In this document: piece by piece, positions 1 through 6,961 of the stretch
How the letters are laid out: the number at the start of each line of letters is the position of its first letter
Position numbering within the stretch: the stretch's first letter is position 1
DNA from: a virus
Strand: one strand, 5' to 3'
Virus record (IMG/VR): IMGVR_UViG_3300009285_000979
Coordinates: 1 to 35,357 of that record
Length of the DNA stretch: 35,357 nt
Translations under genes and position numbers: made by a program
The notes under the pieces: generated by a model
Database searches by the model: none
Told to the model about the DNA's origin: nothing
The model's input: the letters and a program-made list of their open reading frames with translations, nothing else

Positions 1-561
1 CTCCCCCCTCTTACCCCCAAGAAAACTACCCAGAAGAGAATACAGAATCTCCCTCCCATTCCTCTAGGAAATATCGTGCAAGAGTCATTACAAGAGGTGC
101 CACAAAGTAGTATCCCCGCCCCCCTAAAGTTCGATTCCGTTGACCAATCCCTCACCGAAGCCCTCGGAGATGCAATCCGGGAGAGCTACCGTGATGACTG
201 GCACTTCGCCGGGTCGATCGACCGGCACTGCCATCAGATGTTCCTGCTGCGGACGAAGGGCAACGGTGAGCTCAAAGGCGGCATCGGGGAGGAACGTATT
301 CGCGCCGTAATCGAATGGCTCCGACACGACGCTTTCTGGTTGCCCAAGGGTAATCTCCGGTCCGTCGATAAGTTCCGGCAACAGTTCCCGCGGTTGGAAA
401 TACAGGTCACGGACCGTAGCAGACCCAGGCAAAACGGGAACCACAGCGGCCCGGCGTACGACGCGGACGAATGGCCCGAGGAAGGCTCAGCTACTGGCAT
501 CACGGAAGCCGAAACTACGGCAATCATAGACGAAATGCAGAGGCAGAAACGTGGACGATGA
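1..561 (+). CDS. Replication initiator, C-terminal part (continues from 34866..35357)
   Basis: The frame is open from base 1 to the TGA at 559-561 and is the same frame as the initiator gene that runs off the right end of the window. Joined, the protein is about 351 residues: winged helix, iteron-coded stretch, Pro-rich linker (around bases 1-75), then this C-terminal region. The segment AFWLPKGNLRSVDKFRQQF (bases about 328-390) resembles the C-terminus of phage initiators that also carry an N-terminal winged helix; that region is thought to contact the loader or helicase. A GTG at 76 could serve as a start if the window were not circular, but it has no clear ribosome binding site. The stop overlaps the GTG of the helicase loader by 11 bases, so the two are translationally coupled, as in lambda O and P. 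The initiator role is inferred from the N-terminal half, the iterons and this neighbour. Confidence 0.75.
   Translation, partial: LPPLTPKKTTQKRIQNLPPIPLGNIVQESLQEVPQSSIPAPLKFDSVDQSLTEALGDAIRESYRDDWHFAGSIDRHCHQMFLLRTKGNGELKGGIGEERIRAVIEWLRHDAFWLPKGNLRSVDKFRQQFPRLEIQVTDRSRPRQNGNHSGPAYDADEWPEEGSATGITEAETTAIIDEMQRQKRGR
19..50 (+). other. AT-richer purine stretch, candidate origin unwinding region
   Basis: About two thirds A+T and strongly purine-biased, in a genome of roughly 60% G+C. It lies just downstream of the iterons once the ends of the window are joined (last half-iteron at 35324-35334). Lambda ori has the same order: iterons inside O, then an AT-rich segment. The role as the melting region is inference. 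Confidence 0.45.
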
Positions 562-1174
562 GCGGCTCCGGCGGCACCTGGAGGCGGCCGGTGTACCGGT
601 CAAGTGCCTCGAATGGACATGGGATCGGCTATCCATAGAATCAGGTAATGCCTCGGCGGTTGCCCGTGCGCGCAAGTACGTCGAAGATCACGAGTGGCGA
701 ACCGGACGCGGCCTCGTTATCATGGGTCCTGTCGGCGTCGGGAAGTCTACGCTCGCCGCCTTGATTCTTACGGACGCGGCCCGCGAGATGGTCGGCGTCC
801 GGTTCGCGGACTCCGAGGCGCTTGTTGCCGAACGAGAAAAGACGGCGGAAGCCTATGCGCCGTACCTCTACCGTGCCGCAATGAACGTGACGCTCCTCGT
901 CATCGACGACATGGCCTGGCACTGGTACCGGGAAGACGCCGAGGGCAAGCGCGTGATCCGACGCGAACTAGAGGCAAATGCCGAACGGCGGCGCATGGAG
1001 AACCTGCTCGTCGGACGTGAGAGCCGGCAACTCGGAACGATCATCACGTCGAACGTGCCGCGGGATGACCTCTTGGCAGTGATTGGCGCCCGACCGGCGA
1101 GCCGCATACAAGAGATATGCGATCTAGTTGTAATTGGCGGACTGGACCGCCGCAACAAATGGAACAAGGAATGA
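551..1174 (+). CDS. DnaC/IstB-like AAA+ ATPase, helicase loader
   Basis: 207 residues. Walker A GPVGVGKST at residues 59-67, Walker B LLVIDD at 115-120, sensor-1 TIITSN at 163-168, and an Arg-rich C-terminal segment (ARPASRIQ near 180-187) of the type that supplies the arginine finger. These are the marks of the DnaC/IstB/DnaA clade of small AAA+ proteins, which load the replicative helicase onto melted origin DNA. The GTG start overlaps the initiator stop by 11 bases. Its position directly after the initiator matches the lambda O-P and plasmid rep-dnaC arrangement. No phage helicase or primase was seen, so the loader probably recruits the host helicase. An IstB-type transposition partner is unlikely, as no transposase is present. 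Confidence 0.9.
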   Translation: MDDERLRRHLEAAGVPVKCLEWTWDRLSIESGNASAVARARKYVEDHEWRTGRGLVIMGPVGVGKSTLAALILTDAAREMVGVRFADSEALVAEREKTAEAYAPYLYRAAMNVTLLVIDDMAWHWYREDAEGKRVIRRELEANAERRRMENLLVGRESRQLGTIITSNVPRDDLLAVIGARPASRIQEICDLVVIGGLDRRNKWNKE

Positions 1175-2052
1175 CGAAAGCCGGTCCGGTGATATGGTAC
1201 GGCGGGAAGGCGCTGATGCTCGGGAAGATCGTGCCGCTGATTCCGTGGTCGACAGTCTACGTCGAGCCGTATGGCGGGGCTGCGTCGGTACTGTGCAATC
1301 TGAAGCCGCGTCCGGTCGAGGTGTACAACGATCTGAACGGCGAACTGGTGAACTTGTTTCGGGTCCTTCAGGGCGAGACGCAGTTCAATGAGCTTCTGCG
1401 AAGGCTCACCTTCACGCTCTACAGCCTGGACGAGTTCCGCAAGGCGCTCGGGATGTCGGTGACGACGCATGATCCGGTAGCAGCGGCGTGGGCGATGTTC
1501 GTACGGCAGAATCAGGGATTCGGCGGCAGAGCGGAGACGGAAGGGAATTGGGGCCGGGCGTTCATATCCAGTCGGGGCATGGCGCATGCCTGCAGCAAAT
1601 GGCTCTCGCGAATTGACCGGCTCCCGTTCTGGCACGATCGGATCATGCGCGTCCAGATCGACAACCGCCCGGCGCTCGATGTGATCCGGTATTGGGACAG
1701 CCCGGAGACGACGTTCTACTGCGACCCTCCGTACGTGCACGAGATGCGCGTTGCCGGGAACAATGACGTGTACCGCCACGAGATGACGGCTGCGGACCAT
1801 GCGGCGCTCGTGGAGACGCTGCTCGCGGTCAAGGGGAATGTGGTGCTGTCGGGCTACGCGCAACCCATCTACGCGCCTCTGGAAGCCGCCGGCTGGAAAC
1901 GCATTGACTGGCACACGGCATGTTCCGCCGCGGGCCGGGCACGCGGCTCGAAGCTGCGCGGTGAGGGCGCGCTCCTGGCCGGCGTGCCGCGCGTCGAGAC
2001 GGTCTGGCTACGAGACACGACGTGCGCACAGCAGGGGAGTATTCTGGTATGA
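1171..2052 (+). CDS. D12-class DNA N6-adenine methyltransferase (Dam-like)
   Basis: 293 residues starting at the ATG that overlaps the stop of the loader (ATGA). WYGGKA at residues 9-14 and the nearby YVEPYGGAASV (30-40) match the N-terminal SAM-binding signature of D12-class enzymes. DPPY at 185-188 is catalytic motif IV. The length is usual for phage Dam-like enzymes (about 270-300). It transfers a methyl group from S-adenosylmethionine to the N6 of adenine in DNA. No partner restriction endonuclease of a known type is adjacent, although the next gene is nuclease-like. An orphan methylase that protects phage DNA from host restriction, or marks the origin, is likely. Target specificity cannot be read from the sequence. 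Confidence 0.92.
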   Translation: MTKAGPVIWYGGKALMLGKIVPLIPWSTVYVEPYGGAASVLCNLKPRPVEVYNDLNGELVNLFRVLQGETQFNELLRRLTFTLYSLDEFRKALGMSVTTHDPVAAAWAMFVRQNQGFGGRAETEGNWGRAFISSRGMAHACSKWLSRIDRLPFWHDRIMRVQIDNRPALDVIRYWDSPETTFYCDPPYVHEMRVAGNNDVYRHEMTAADHAALVETLLAVKGNVVLSGYAQPIYAPLEAAGWKRIDWHTACSAAGRARGSKLRGEGALLAGVPRVETVWLRDTTCAQQGSILV

Positions 2053-2136
2053 CTGCCGGGCGCCATCTGAGCAACCCGTCTCAGTCCGGGATGCGAGGGG
2101 ATACCCCGGAAACTCCGGGCGTGCCCGGCGGGCTAC

Positions 2137-2553
2137 ATGCAACGCGGAGGCCGTTACCCGATGAGGACGCCCCCCGACCGGCCGCCGCGCTCTCAGGCCA
2201 CGCCGCGCGGCAAGGGCGCGACGAAACGGTCGCTCAACATGAACGCCCTGACGCTACGTACAATGGCCGAACGGCTCACGAAGACAACCGGCATCCCGCA
2301 CGTCATCGAGTACCGCTTTCATTCGACGCGGCGCTGGCGGTTTGACCTCGCCTTCCCGGTCGCGCGCGTCGCCCTGGAGGTGGATGGTGGCGTGTACACG
2401 CAAGGGCGGCATATCCGGCCCGCCGGGTTCATCGGCGACCGGGAGAAGGGCAATGAAGCCGCGATACTCGGCTGGCGCGTCCTACACGCCGACTGGAAGA
2501 TGGTTCAGAACGGTACGGCGCACGATCTACTCGTGCGGTGCATCACCCGTTAG
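2137..2553 (+). CDS. PD-(D/E)XK-type nuclease-like protein (Vsr/DUF559-like)
   Basis: 138 residues from this ATG; the exact start is uncertain (other ATGs at 2161 and 2239). The core reads RRWRFDLAF with Asp70, then ALEVDGG with Glu81 and Asp83, then GRH at 90-92, D101xxK104 and GWRVLHADW at 112-120. This order (R..R.D, E-x-D/G, GRH, D..K, GW.vl) is typical of small Vsr/DUF559-like PD-(D/E)XK nucleases found in phages. These cleave DNA, often at mismatches or branched structures. The first 40 residues are basic and low in complexity. It follows the methylase after an 84-base gap. Whether the two act together (modification and cleavage) is an inference from position only. Confidence 0.65.
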   Translation: MQRGGRYPMRTPPDRPPRSQATPRGKGATKRSLNMNALTLRTMAERLTKTTGIPHVIEYRFHSTRRWRFDLAFPVARVALEVDGGVYTQGRHIRPAGFIGDREKGNEAAILGWRVLHADWKMVQNGTAHDLLVRCITR

Positions 2554-2565
2554 AAAGAGGAGAAC

Positions 2566-2898
2566 ATGAGTCCCTATCTTGTTCGGTTCTCACCGGCCGG
2601 TAAGTGCCGTGTCTATCAGTCGTGGCACGCCGTGACTGCGTTCGCCAAACCGGATGTGATTGATGGGCTGTCCTCACATCTGGAGACGCGGCGTTCACCA
2701 GTCGCTCGCCTCGTCGCGCACAACGGCCTACAGGCTCTTTGCCGCCCCACAGCCCTCCTGCAACGAGAGATGGGCAATATGGGGATTAGCGAGGCACTCG
2801 GCGCCTCAGACGTGATTGTTATCGACGGACGCGCGTTTCATATCCGCCGTGTGCGTGAGACGAAAATAAATATCGCAGTACGACCGAAAGGGACTTGA
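2566..2898 (+). CDS. Hypothetical protein, 110 residues
   Basis: Not recognised. The ATG has a good ribosome binding site (aaagaggag, 3 bases upstream of the start). The protein has no signal peptide, membrane segment or Cys pair motif. Its C-terminal half (about 75-110) reads DVIVIDGRAFHIRRVRETKINIAVRPKGT, a beta-rich stretch ending in basic residues that could bind nucleic acid. A promoter (-35 at 2895-2900) starts within its last codons, so it closes the initiator operon and the next gene has its own promoter. Confidence 0.75.
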   Translation: MSPYLVRFSPAGKCRVYQSWHAVTAFAKPDVIDGLSSHLETRRSPVARLVAHNGLQALCRPTALLQREMGNMGISEALGASDVIVIDGRAFHIRRVRETKINIAVRPKGT

Positions 2899-2922
2899 CG
2901 GGCCGATGAACGGGCGTATCTT
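2895..2922 (+). promoter_or_regulatory. Promoter for the 3050 gene
   Basis: TTGACG at 2895-2900, 16-base spacer, TATCTT at 2917-2922: a sigma70-type pair with five of six matches at -35. It fires into a leader of about 120 bases ahead of the gene at 3050. The leader contains CGGCGCAACCG at 2955-2965, an 11-mer also present in the leader of the gene at 30902. Confidence 0.55.
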
Positions 2923-3049
2923 ATAGTCATTGCTAATGTGCCTAATCGGCGCAACGGCGCAACCGTCGAGCGCGGGGACGCGGACCGAAGCGAGCGGAAC
3001 CGACGGACGGGAAAACGAGGCGACCTACACACATCACACGGAGGCAGTC

Positions 3050-3439
3050 ATGGGCAGCGACAAGGGCATGGGCGAGGTTGCGGTAGACGCACTCAGGAAA
3101 CTCCGGACCGTCCAAGCGCGCGTCACGGTCAGCTACAAGGGCATCATCGATTTCAACGCCATGGCGGCCAAGGCGCTGATTCAAGTCGACGGTGGGGCCG
3201 CGGTGTTCGCGCAGCGGAGCGAGACGCCGGCGGCGCTGTATCTCTATCTCGACACGGACAAGGAGGCCGCGTCGGGCAAGGCCGATGTCACGTTCGCGGT
3301 AAGCCGGAATGACCACGTCCGCGTGAATCTGCGCTCGGCATTCATCGAGTTCGGGTACGATCTGAGCACGATCACGAAGCCGCGGGCGATTCAGGCGAGT
3401 CGGCTCGGCGGGCGGATCACGCTCGCGTTTCCGAGCTAA
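3050..3439 (+). CDS. Hypothetical protein in a monocistronic unit, 129 residues
   Basis: Not recognised. The ATG at 3050 is chosen because GGAGG lies 5 bases upstream; longer in-frame starts at 2930 lack such a site and would overlap the promoter. The sequence is alternating beta-like (VTVSYKGIIDFNAMA, ALYLYLDTDKEA, DVTFAVSRNDHVRVNL), with no Cys, no membrane segment and no signal peptide. It is the only early gene with both its own promoter (2895-2922) and an immediately following strong hairpin (3452-3485). That arrangement resembles moron genes, which are expressed independently of the phage programme. It could be a host-acting protein, but nothing in the sequence shows what it does. Confidence 0.75.
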   Translation: MGSDKGMGEVAVDALRKLRTVQARVTVSYKGIIDFNAMAAKALIQVDGGAAVFAQRSETPAALYLYLDTDKEAASGKADVTFAVSRNDHVRVNLRSAFIEFGYDLSTITKPRAIQASRLGGRITLAFPS

Positions 3440-3451
3440 TGCGTGTGGGGG

Positions 3452-3485
3452 CCGAACGTACCGTGCATGGGCGCGGTACGTTCGG
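3452..3485 (+). terminator. Strong stem-loop after the 3050 gene
   Basis: CCGAACGTACC (3452-3462) pairs perfectly with GGTACGTTCGG (3475-3485). Pairing continues inward through GTGC/GCGC with one G-U, giving about 15 base pairs closed by an AUGG tetraloop. No U-tract follows, so it may be a weak or factor-assisted terminator, or an RNA structure protecting a 3' end. Confidence 0.6.
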
Positions 3486-3734
3486 ATAACCGGATAGACC
3501 CCTACCAGATGAGCGATGGTCCCGCTGGGATGCGGCAGCATCCGGTATGGAAAGCCCGTAAGCCCGTAATTCCGTCGGCCTACTGCCTTGTGCCGACGGC
3601 GGACTCGGGGAGACATGGCCGCGTGATATCCGTGCGGGTTCTGGATGCATGGTAGGGCGCGGTGCGCAAGATGAGGTAGAGGTGCTGGGTGGGGAATCCG
3701 GCCAGCGGGACTATCAATTTGAGGGAGGCACGTA
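3486..3734 (+). ncRNA. Gene-free stretch with further hairpins, candidate structured RNA
   Basis: No credible coding frame: the frames present lack ribosome binding sites and overlap the hairpin. Besides the stem at 3452-3485, GGATGC (3528-3533) pairs with GCATCC (3538-3543) around a GGCA tetraloop, and CCGTCGGC (3572-3579) pairs with GCCGACGG (3592-3599). Three compact stems within 150 bases in a phage with almost no other gaps suggest a structured transcript or a processed leader. No tRNA pattern fits. The ribosome binding site of the next gene lies at its end. Confidence 0.35.
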
Positions 3735-3947
3735 GTGATCTGGTATCCACGGACACGGGCAGAGGCGGAGGCACACCGGTACCATAGTCTGGAGCATGAA
3801 TTTGATAGTTACGTGTGCGCCGCAGAGATTCGCGTCCGCGGCCTTGAGTCATCGTGGCAGTGCGCCCGTTATTCGGGACACGGCCCTGACAAGTTGTTCT
3901 GTCGGCTGCACGCGAAGATGATTGCGAAGGAGGCGAGCAATGTCTGA
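3735..3947 (+). CDS. Small zinc-binding protein, 70 residues
   Basis: GTG start with GGGAGG about 7 bases upstream. Cys28, Cys43, His49, Cys56 and His59 are spaced as in small phage zinc-binding proteins of the form WxCxRYSGHGxxxxFCxxHA. The C-terminal CRLHAKM resembles the CxxHA knuckle seen in many phage proteins of this size. Function unknown; nucleic-acid or protein binding is inferred. It overlaps the next gene by 8 bases. Confidence 0.75.
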   Translation: MIWYPRTRAEAEAHRYHSLEHEFDSYVCAAEIRVRGLESSWQCARYSGHGPDKLFCRLHAKMIAKEASNV

Positions 3948-4512
3948 GACGATGAAGCGGCGATACGCGACGCATGTGCCGGGATGCGAACCGGACGAGG
4001 TTGTGCAGCTTACGAGCATCGAGCCTAACGGAATGGTTTACTGGATTGGTGATGGTGGCCACTTTGAATATGGCGCCCCTGATACCGAGTACATGACGGA
4101 TGTCCAGTTCCTTCCCGACTGCCCGAGCAACGCGGCCCCGTGGCGACCATCGGCGGACGCGGTAGCCGAGGCACGTCGCATCGCTGTGGCCGGCGTAAAC
4201 CAGTATGGATTGTGCCAAAGCGAAAGTCAGGAGATCGTTGACCTGCTCACCCCGCCGCCCGCCGAGCCGGAATGGGAAGCGCCGTTTCCCGGCCAGACCT
4301 GGCGCACCAATCAGCCGCACCATCAAGTCCTCAAGTTCGAGGCGCCGGTCGTAGCGTGGGATAGACAGAAGGGCATGTGTCTTGTAGTTCCGGCTCGTGC
4401 AGACGACGGAATGCAGGCCGGCTGGCAATCGGTATGGATATCGCCTGACACGGTGCGCGCCGAGTGGCACCGCGTAGATGGGCCATCGGTTTCTGAAGAG
4501 GTGACACCATGA
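3940..4512 (+). CDS. Hypothetical protein, 190 residues
   Basis: Not recognised. The ATG at 3940 is chosen because GGAGG sits 7 bases upstream and the start overlaps the preceding stop; a start at 3922 would lack this spacing. The protein is acidic, with many Trp and Pro in the C-terminal half, no Cys cluster and no membrane segment. The segment MVYWIGDGGHFEYG (about 31-44) suggests a small beta fold. It ends in an ATGA overlap with the next gene, so it belongs to the same translational chain as the zinc proteins around it. Confidence 0.75.
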   Translation: MSETMKRRYATHVPGCEPDEVVQLTSIEPNGMVYWIGDGGHFEYGAPDTEYMTDVQFLPDCPSNAAPWRPSADAVAEARRIAVAGVNQYGLCQSESQEIVDLLTPPPAEPEWEAPFPGQTWRTNQPHHQVLKFEAPVVAWDRQKGMCLVVPARADDGMQAGWQSVWISPDTVRAEWHRVDGPSVSEEVTP

Positions 4513-4754
4513 GATACCGCGTGGTTTGGTGGAAGCACCGTGGACGCCGTGGATACGATGTGAGGGAACATCTCCTGACCACGAGACGCGGGCAAGCCGC
4601 GAGCGTACTGCTTTGCGGACGCCGGATGCCGTTCCTGACCGATCCTGAACTCTTGGATGTTCATCTAACCACGGTCAACGCTAATGAGCCGTTAAGTTCA
4701 GAGACATGTCAGAAGTGCTGGCAAAGAGCAAGAGAGGAGGCGAAGAAACCATGA
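4509..4754 (+). CDS. Small Cys/His protein, 81 residues
   Basis: The start overlaps the previous stop (ATGA). His21, Cys36 followed by Gly-Arg, and Cys67-x2-Cys70 reproduce a pattern common in phage mini-proteins: HL near the N-terminus, a CGR, then ETCxxC with a basic helix. Probably one zinc ion per molecule. The N-terminus is basic (VVWWKHRGRRG). Role unknown. Confidence 0.72.
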   Translation: MRYRVVWWKHRGRRGYDVREHLLTTRRGQAASVLLCGRRMPFLTDPELLDVHLTTVNANEPLSSETCQKCWQRAREEAKKP

Positions 4755-5020
4755 AGTACGTCACCGGCGCACTTGCAGTGCTCGCTATCGCCTTGTGCCT
4801 CGCGTTGGCGGTTCGGGTAGACCGGCTTCAGCGCCGTCTTGACGCCTACCCCGTCCTGTACATCGCGCCGAGCTACACGCTGGTCAACCAGCTTCAGGCG
4901 GACCATGATAGCCTGCGCCGCGCGTTCGTGGGCTACCAGAAGACGATAAGCCCGTGGCTGGACCGGCTGGAGGGGCAGGTGTCCGATCTGCGCCCGGCGA
5001 CGCAAAGGGGGAGCCGATGA
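4751..5020 (+). CDS. Small membrane-anchored protein, 89 residues
   Basis: The ATG overlaps the preceding stop (ATGA). A single hydrophobic segment at residues 3-22 (YVTGALAVLAIALCLALAV) is followed by a basic RVDRLQRRL and a helical, partly coiled-coil domain, so the N-terminus is an anchor with the rest on one side of the membrane. The layout is like an inner-membrane spanin or a superinfection factor. It sits in the early arm, far from the lysis genes, which makes a spanin less likely. Confidence 0.7.
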   Translation: MKYVTGALAVLAIALCLALAVRVDRLQRRLDAYPVLYIAPSYTLVNQLQADHDSLRRAFVGYQKTISPWLDRLEGQVSDLRPATQRGSR

Positions 5021-5244
5021 CACCCGACGAGATTCGCAAGGCCGTCGAGCAGGCGCAAGTTGAACACATTGAGTTCGAGGACGGGAGTGAGGGGTTGATA
5101 TTCTACGCACCGCTACCCCCGGAAGCCTACGAGAATTGCCCGCGATGTGGGAATGATCATGCAGCGGGTGAATGTTCGGGGCCGCCGCGCGCCATGAAGC
5201 CCGAACTTACGAAGGTGTACACGGCGAAGGAGGACCCGACGTGA
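5017..5244 (+). CDS. CCHC zinc-knuckle protein, 75 residues
   Basis: The start overlaps the preceding stop (ATGA), with aaaggggga upstream. Cys41-x2-Cys44-x3-His48-x4-Cys53 (CPRCGNDHAAGEC) is a zinc knuckle one residue shorter than the classical CX2CX4HX4C. Zinc knuckles usually bind single-stranded nucleic acid. The acidic N-terminal half (residues 1-35) has no recognised fold. It is coupled to the next gene by a GTGA overlap. Confidence 0.75.
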   Translation: MTPDEIRKAVEQAQVEHIEFEDGSEGLIFYAPLPPEAYENCPRCGNDHAAGECSGPPRAMKPELTKVYTAKEDPT

Positions 5245-5660
5245 GCGACTACCGCAGATTCTACGCAGCGCGGCTGACGCGGTACACCGATGACGGTTAC
5301 GTGGCGGAACCCACGGACGATGATCTCGTTCACGTCGCGGACACGCATCGGAGCTACCTGTGTCGCCATCCACCGTGGCCGGGCAAGGCGGTCAACGCCC
5401 CGGTCACATGCCCCGAGTGCCGCCGCGTGCTCGAAGGCCTGTTTGCGAATCTGGCCGAACTTGTCAACGGCGGTGCCCCGGAGTGGAAGGACGTAGTAGC
5501 CTGTACGCAGGCGGCGCAGGGGCTACCGGCACTGTTCGCGGCGTTGCGTGATTTCGCGGATCATCAAACCGCCTGCTGCCCGAATCGAGTACGGTTGGCT
5601 AAGGCATGGCTGGCGATGACGGACGGACCGACAAAGGAGTTGAACCATGAAAAAGCGTGA
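5241..5660 (+). CDS. Small Cys-rich protein, 139 residues
   Basis: GTG start overlapping the previous stop (GTGA), with GGAGG 7 bases upstream. Cys41, His43 and Cys57-x2-Cys60 (CRHPP...VTCPEC) form a likely zinc site near the middle. The C-terminal half is helical, with a second Cys pair in a CC doublet (QTACCPNR). Not recognised as a named family. It overlaps the coiled-coil gene at 5647 by 14 bases. Confidence 0.72.
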   Translation: MSDYRRFYAARLTRYTDDGYVAEPTDDDLVHVADTHRSYLCRHPPWPGKAVNAPVTCPECRRVLEGLFANLAELVNGGAPEWKDVVACTQAAQGLPALFAALRDFADHQTACCPNRVRLAKAWLAMTDGPTKELNHEKA

Positions 5661-5853
5661 ACTACGAGAAGAGCTTGCCGAGCTCGAAGCCGAGAACCGG
5701 CGGCTTAAACGCGAGAATGAGCGATTGCTCGCCCAGGCGATGCGACGTTCACTAATCCGCGTTGTCCCGTATCCCGTCGGACCGTTTCGGTCGGTCTTCC
5801 TGGCACCATCAACCGGCGATCCTCCATACTACGGAGAAACGGGGGTATCGTAA
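5647..5853 (+). CDS. Coiled-coil (zipper-like) protein, 68 residues
   Basis: AGGAG is well placed before the ATG. Residues 3-30 (ELREELAELEAENRRLKREN and on) are a charged heptad-repeat helix typical of a dimerising coiled coil. The rest (about 36-68) is Pro-rich and probably unstructured. A small dimerisation adaptor is plausible; no DNA-binding basic region like that of a bZIP protein is evident beyond scattered Arg/Lys. Confidence 0.7.
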   Translation: MKKRELREELAELEAENRRLKRENERLLAQAMRRSLIRVVPYPVGPFRSVFLAPSTGDPPYYGETGVS

Positions 5854-6179
5854 TGGACCTGACAAACGCGACGACTGACGCAACAGAAGGAATGACAAGC
5901 ATGAAACCTCGTCACTATCTACTCATCGTGCTGGCTCTCGTTGGCTCGTTCGCGTTCGTCGCGCGGGCATTCACGGCAAAGCGGATGCCATCATATGAGA
6001 TGGTACATCCGGTGAACTATGAGATCATTGAGTACGTCGATACCTTCAGCATGCAAACGATAGACGGCCGGGTTCTGCGCTATATGGGAGTCTGGCATAG
6101 CTCGATACGCGATACAGCGCGGTACGCGCAAGTCTACGTCCGTGTTGAAGACCTCGTAGGACAGGACAATGGCCATTAA
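5853..6179 (+). CDS. Membrane-anchored protein, 108 residues
   Basis: The ATG at 5853 shares its A with the previous TAA. A second in-frame ATG at 5901 (MKPRHYLLIV) has an upstream aaggaat and would give a 92-residue protein with the anchor at the extreme N-terminus; that start is equally likely. One membrane segment at residues 22-40, then a beta-rich domain with VLRYMGVWHSSIRDTARYAQVYVRVEDL. No lipobox or clear cleavage site. Unrecognised. Confidence 0.7.
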   Translation: MDLTNATTDATEGMTSMKPRHYLLIVLALVGSFAFVARAFTAKRMPSYEMVHPVNYEIIEYVDTFSMQTIDGRVLRYMGVWHSSIRDTARYAQVYVRVEDLVGQDNGH

Positions 6180-6384
6180 GACTCAGAATGAGCAAGACCG
6201 CGTCCGCCAGCTTCTTGCGGACGTTTGTGATTTTGAGCGAACGGTTAAGCAACTAATCACGGCCCTTGCCACGCGCGAGGCGAAGCACGATGTAGCTTGG
6301 AATCTGCCCGAGCGCGGCGCCGTCTACCATCACAGCATCGTGCTTTGGCGGCGGCTGGCTCGGTACCGGGCTGGTCGGCAGTGA
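6169..6384 (+). CDS. Hypothetical helical protein, 71 residues
   Basis: The ATG overlaps the end of the previous gene by 11 bases. The protein looks mostly alpha-helical and charged (EQDRVRQLLADVCDFERTVKQL), without a metal motif or membrane segment. It closes this run of overlapping genes; a 64-base gap follows. No function can be assigned. Confidence 0.65.
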   Translation: MAIKTQNEQDRVRQLLADVCDFERTVKQLITALATREAKHDVAWNLPERGAVYHHSIVLWRRLARYRAGRQ

Positions 6385-6437
6385 GAGGATGATGGGTGTA
6401 AGTAGCAGCCGATAATAGGCATTACGTCAACTTGATA

Positions 6438-6462
6438 GGAGATGACCGATGCCACAGCCTGA
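6438..6462 (+). repeat. 25-base direct repeat at a gene start (copy 1)
   Basis: Covers the ribosome binding site and first codons of the gene at 6449. It matches 6937..6961 at 24 of 25 positions. Both copies give the N-terminus MPQPD, although the two genes are otherwise unrelated. Confidence 0.85.
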
Positions 6463-6649
6463 TTCCTTGCTGTTCGGCCAACAAGTGCTTATCAGCGTCG
6501 CATATCGCACGGGTAGCACATCGACGCCAGCCGTGGACTGTGAGTATTGCTTCGACGCGCGGATAGTTTATGTCGATGTTGGCGTGCCGGACTGGACAGG
6601 TTGCCGGCGTCATCCGATAGCGTGTCCGCATTGCCAGACGAAGGGATGA
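6449..6649 (+). CDS. Four-Cys zinc protein, 66 residues
   Basis: ATG with aggag upstream. Cys31-x2-Cys34 and Cys59-x2-Cys62 (CEYC ... CPHC), with Cys52 and His55 between them, make a zinc ribbon of about 30 residues. Its first five residues are identical to those of the methyltransferase-like gene at 6948 because of a duplicated start region. Function unknown; a nucleic-acid or protein-binding ribbon is likely. Confidence 0.72.
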   Translation: MPQPDSLLFGQQVLISVAYRTGSTSTPAVDCEYCFDARIVYVDVGVPDWTGCRRHPIACPHCQTKG

Positions 6650-6652
6650 CCA

Positions 6653-6961
6653 ATGCCACAATTTCGGAAACGCCCAATCCTGATAGATGCCGAACGATTT
6701 GAGCCAAAGGGTATCTTCGATGGCCTCTCTTGGCGGCCCTACTGGGAACCGTACGTAGTACTTGATGTAGTGAGATTGCGCGCGTGGCCCTGGTTCTGGC
6801 GGGCACGCTACGCTATCAGGACTGCCGAGGGTCTGATGGACCTTCACATAGGGGATTGGATCATCACGGGCATCGCAGGCGAGCATTATCCGTGCAAGCC
6901 CGCTATTTTTGAGGCGACGTACGATCCCATCATAAAGGAGACGACCGATGCCACAGCCTGA
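6653..6961 (+). CDS. Conserved phage protein with GDWIITG-GEHYPCKP signature, 102 residues
   Basis: The N-terminus (MPQFRKRPILIDAERF) and the C-terminal block LHIGDWIITGIAGEHYPCKP (residues 64-83) followed by IFEATYDPI match a small protein present in many phages of diverse hosts. The role of the family is not established as far as I know. The conserved Gly-Asp-Trp and Tyr-Pro-Cys-Lys-Pro positions suggest a compact beta fold. It overlaps the next gene by 14 bases. Confidence 0.8.
   Translation: MPQFRKRPILIDAERFEPKGIFDGLSWRPYWEPYVVLDVVRLRAWPWFWRARYAIRTAEGLMDLHIGDWIITGIAGEHYPCKPAIFEATYDPIIKETTDATA
6937..6961 (+). repeat. 25-base direct repeat at a gene start (copy 2)
   Basis: Second copy of 6438..6462 with one mismatch. 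It spans the ribosome binding site and start of the gene at 6948 and also the last codons and stop of the preceding gene. Confidence 0.85.

Noticed and set aside
868-1914. 348-residue frame on the minus strand opposite the loader and methylase
   Set aside because: Arg/His-rich shadow of two well-supported plus-strand genes, in the wrong direction for this arm.
3443-3655. 70-residue frame after the 3050 gene
   Set aside because: The GTG start has no ribosome binding site and the frame runs through the 15-base-pair hairpin; not supported as a gene.
3710-3809. Inverted ACTATCAA (3710-3717) / TTGATAGT (3802-3809) around the start of the 3735 gene
   Set aside because: Only 8 bases with an 84-base loop; too weak to claim control of translation.
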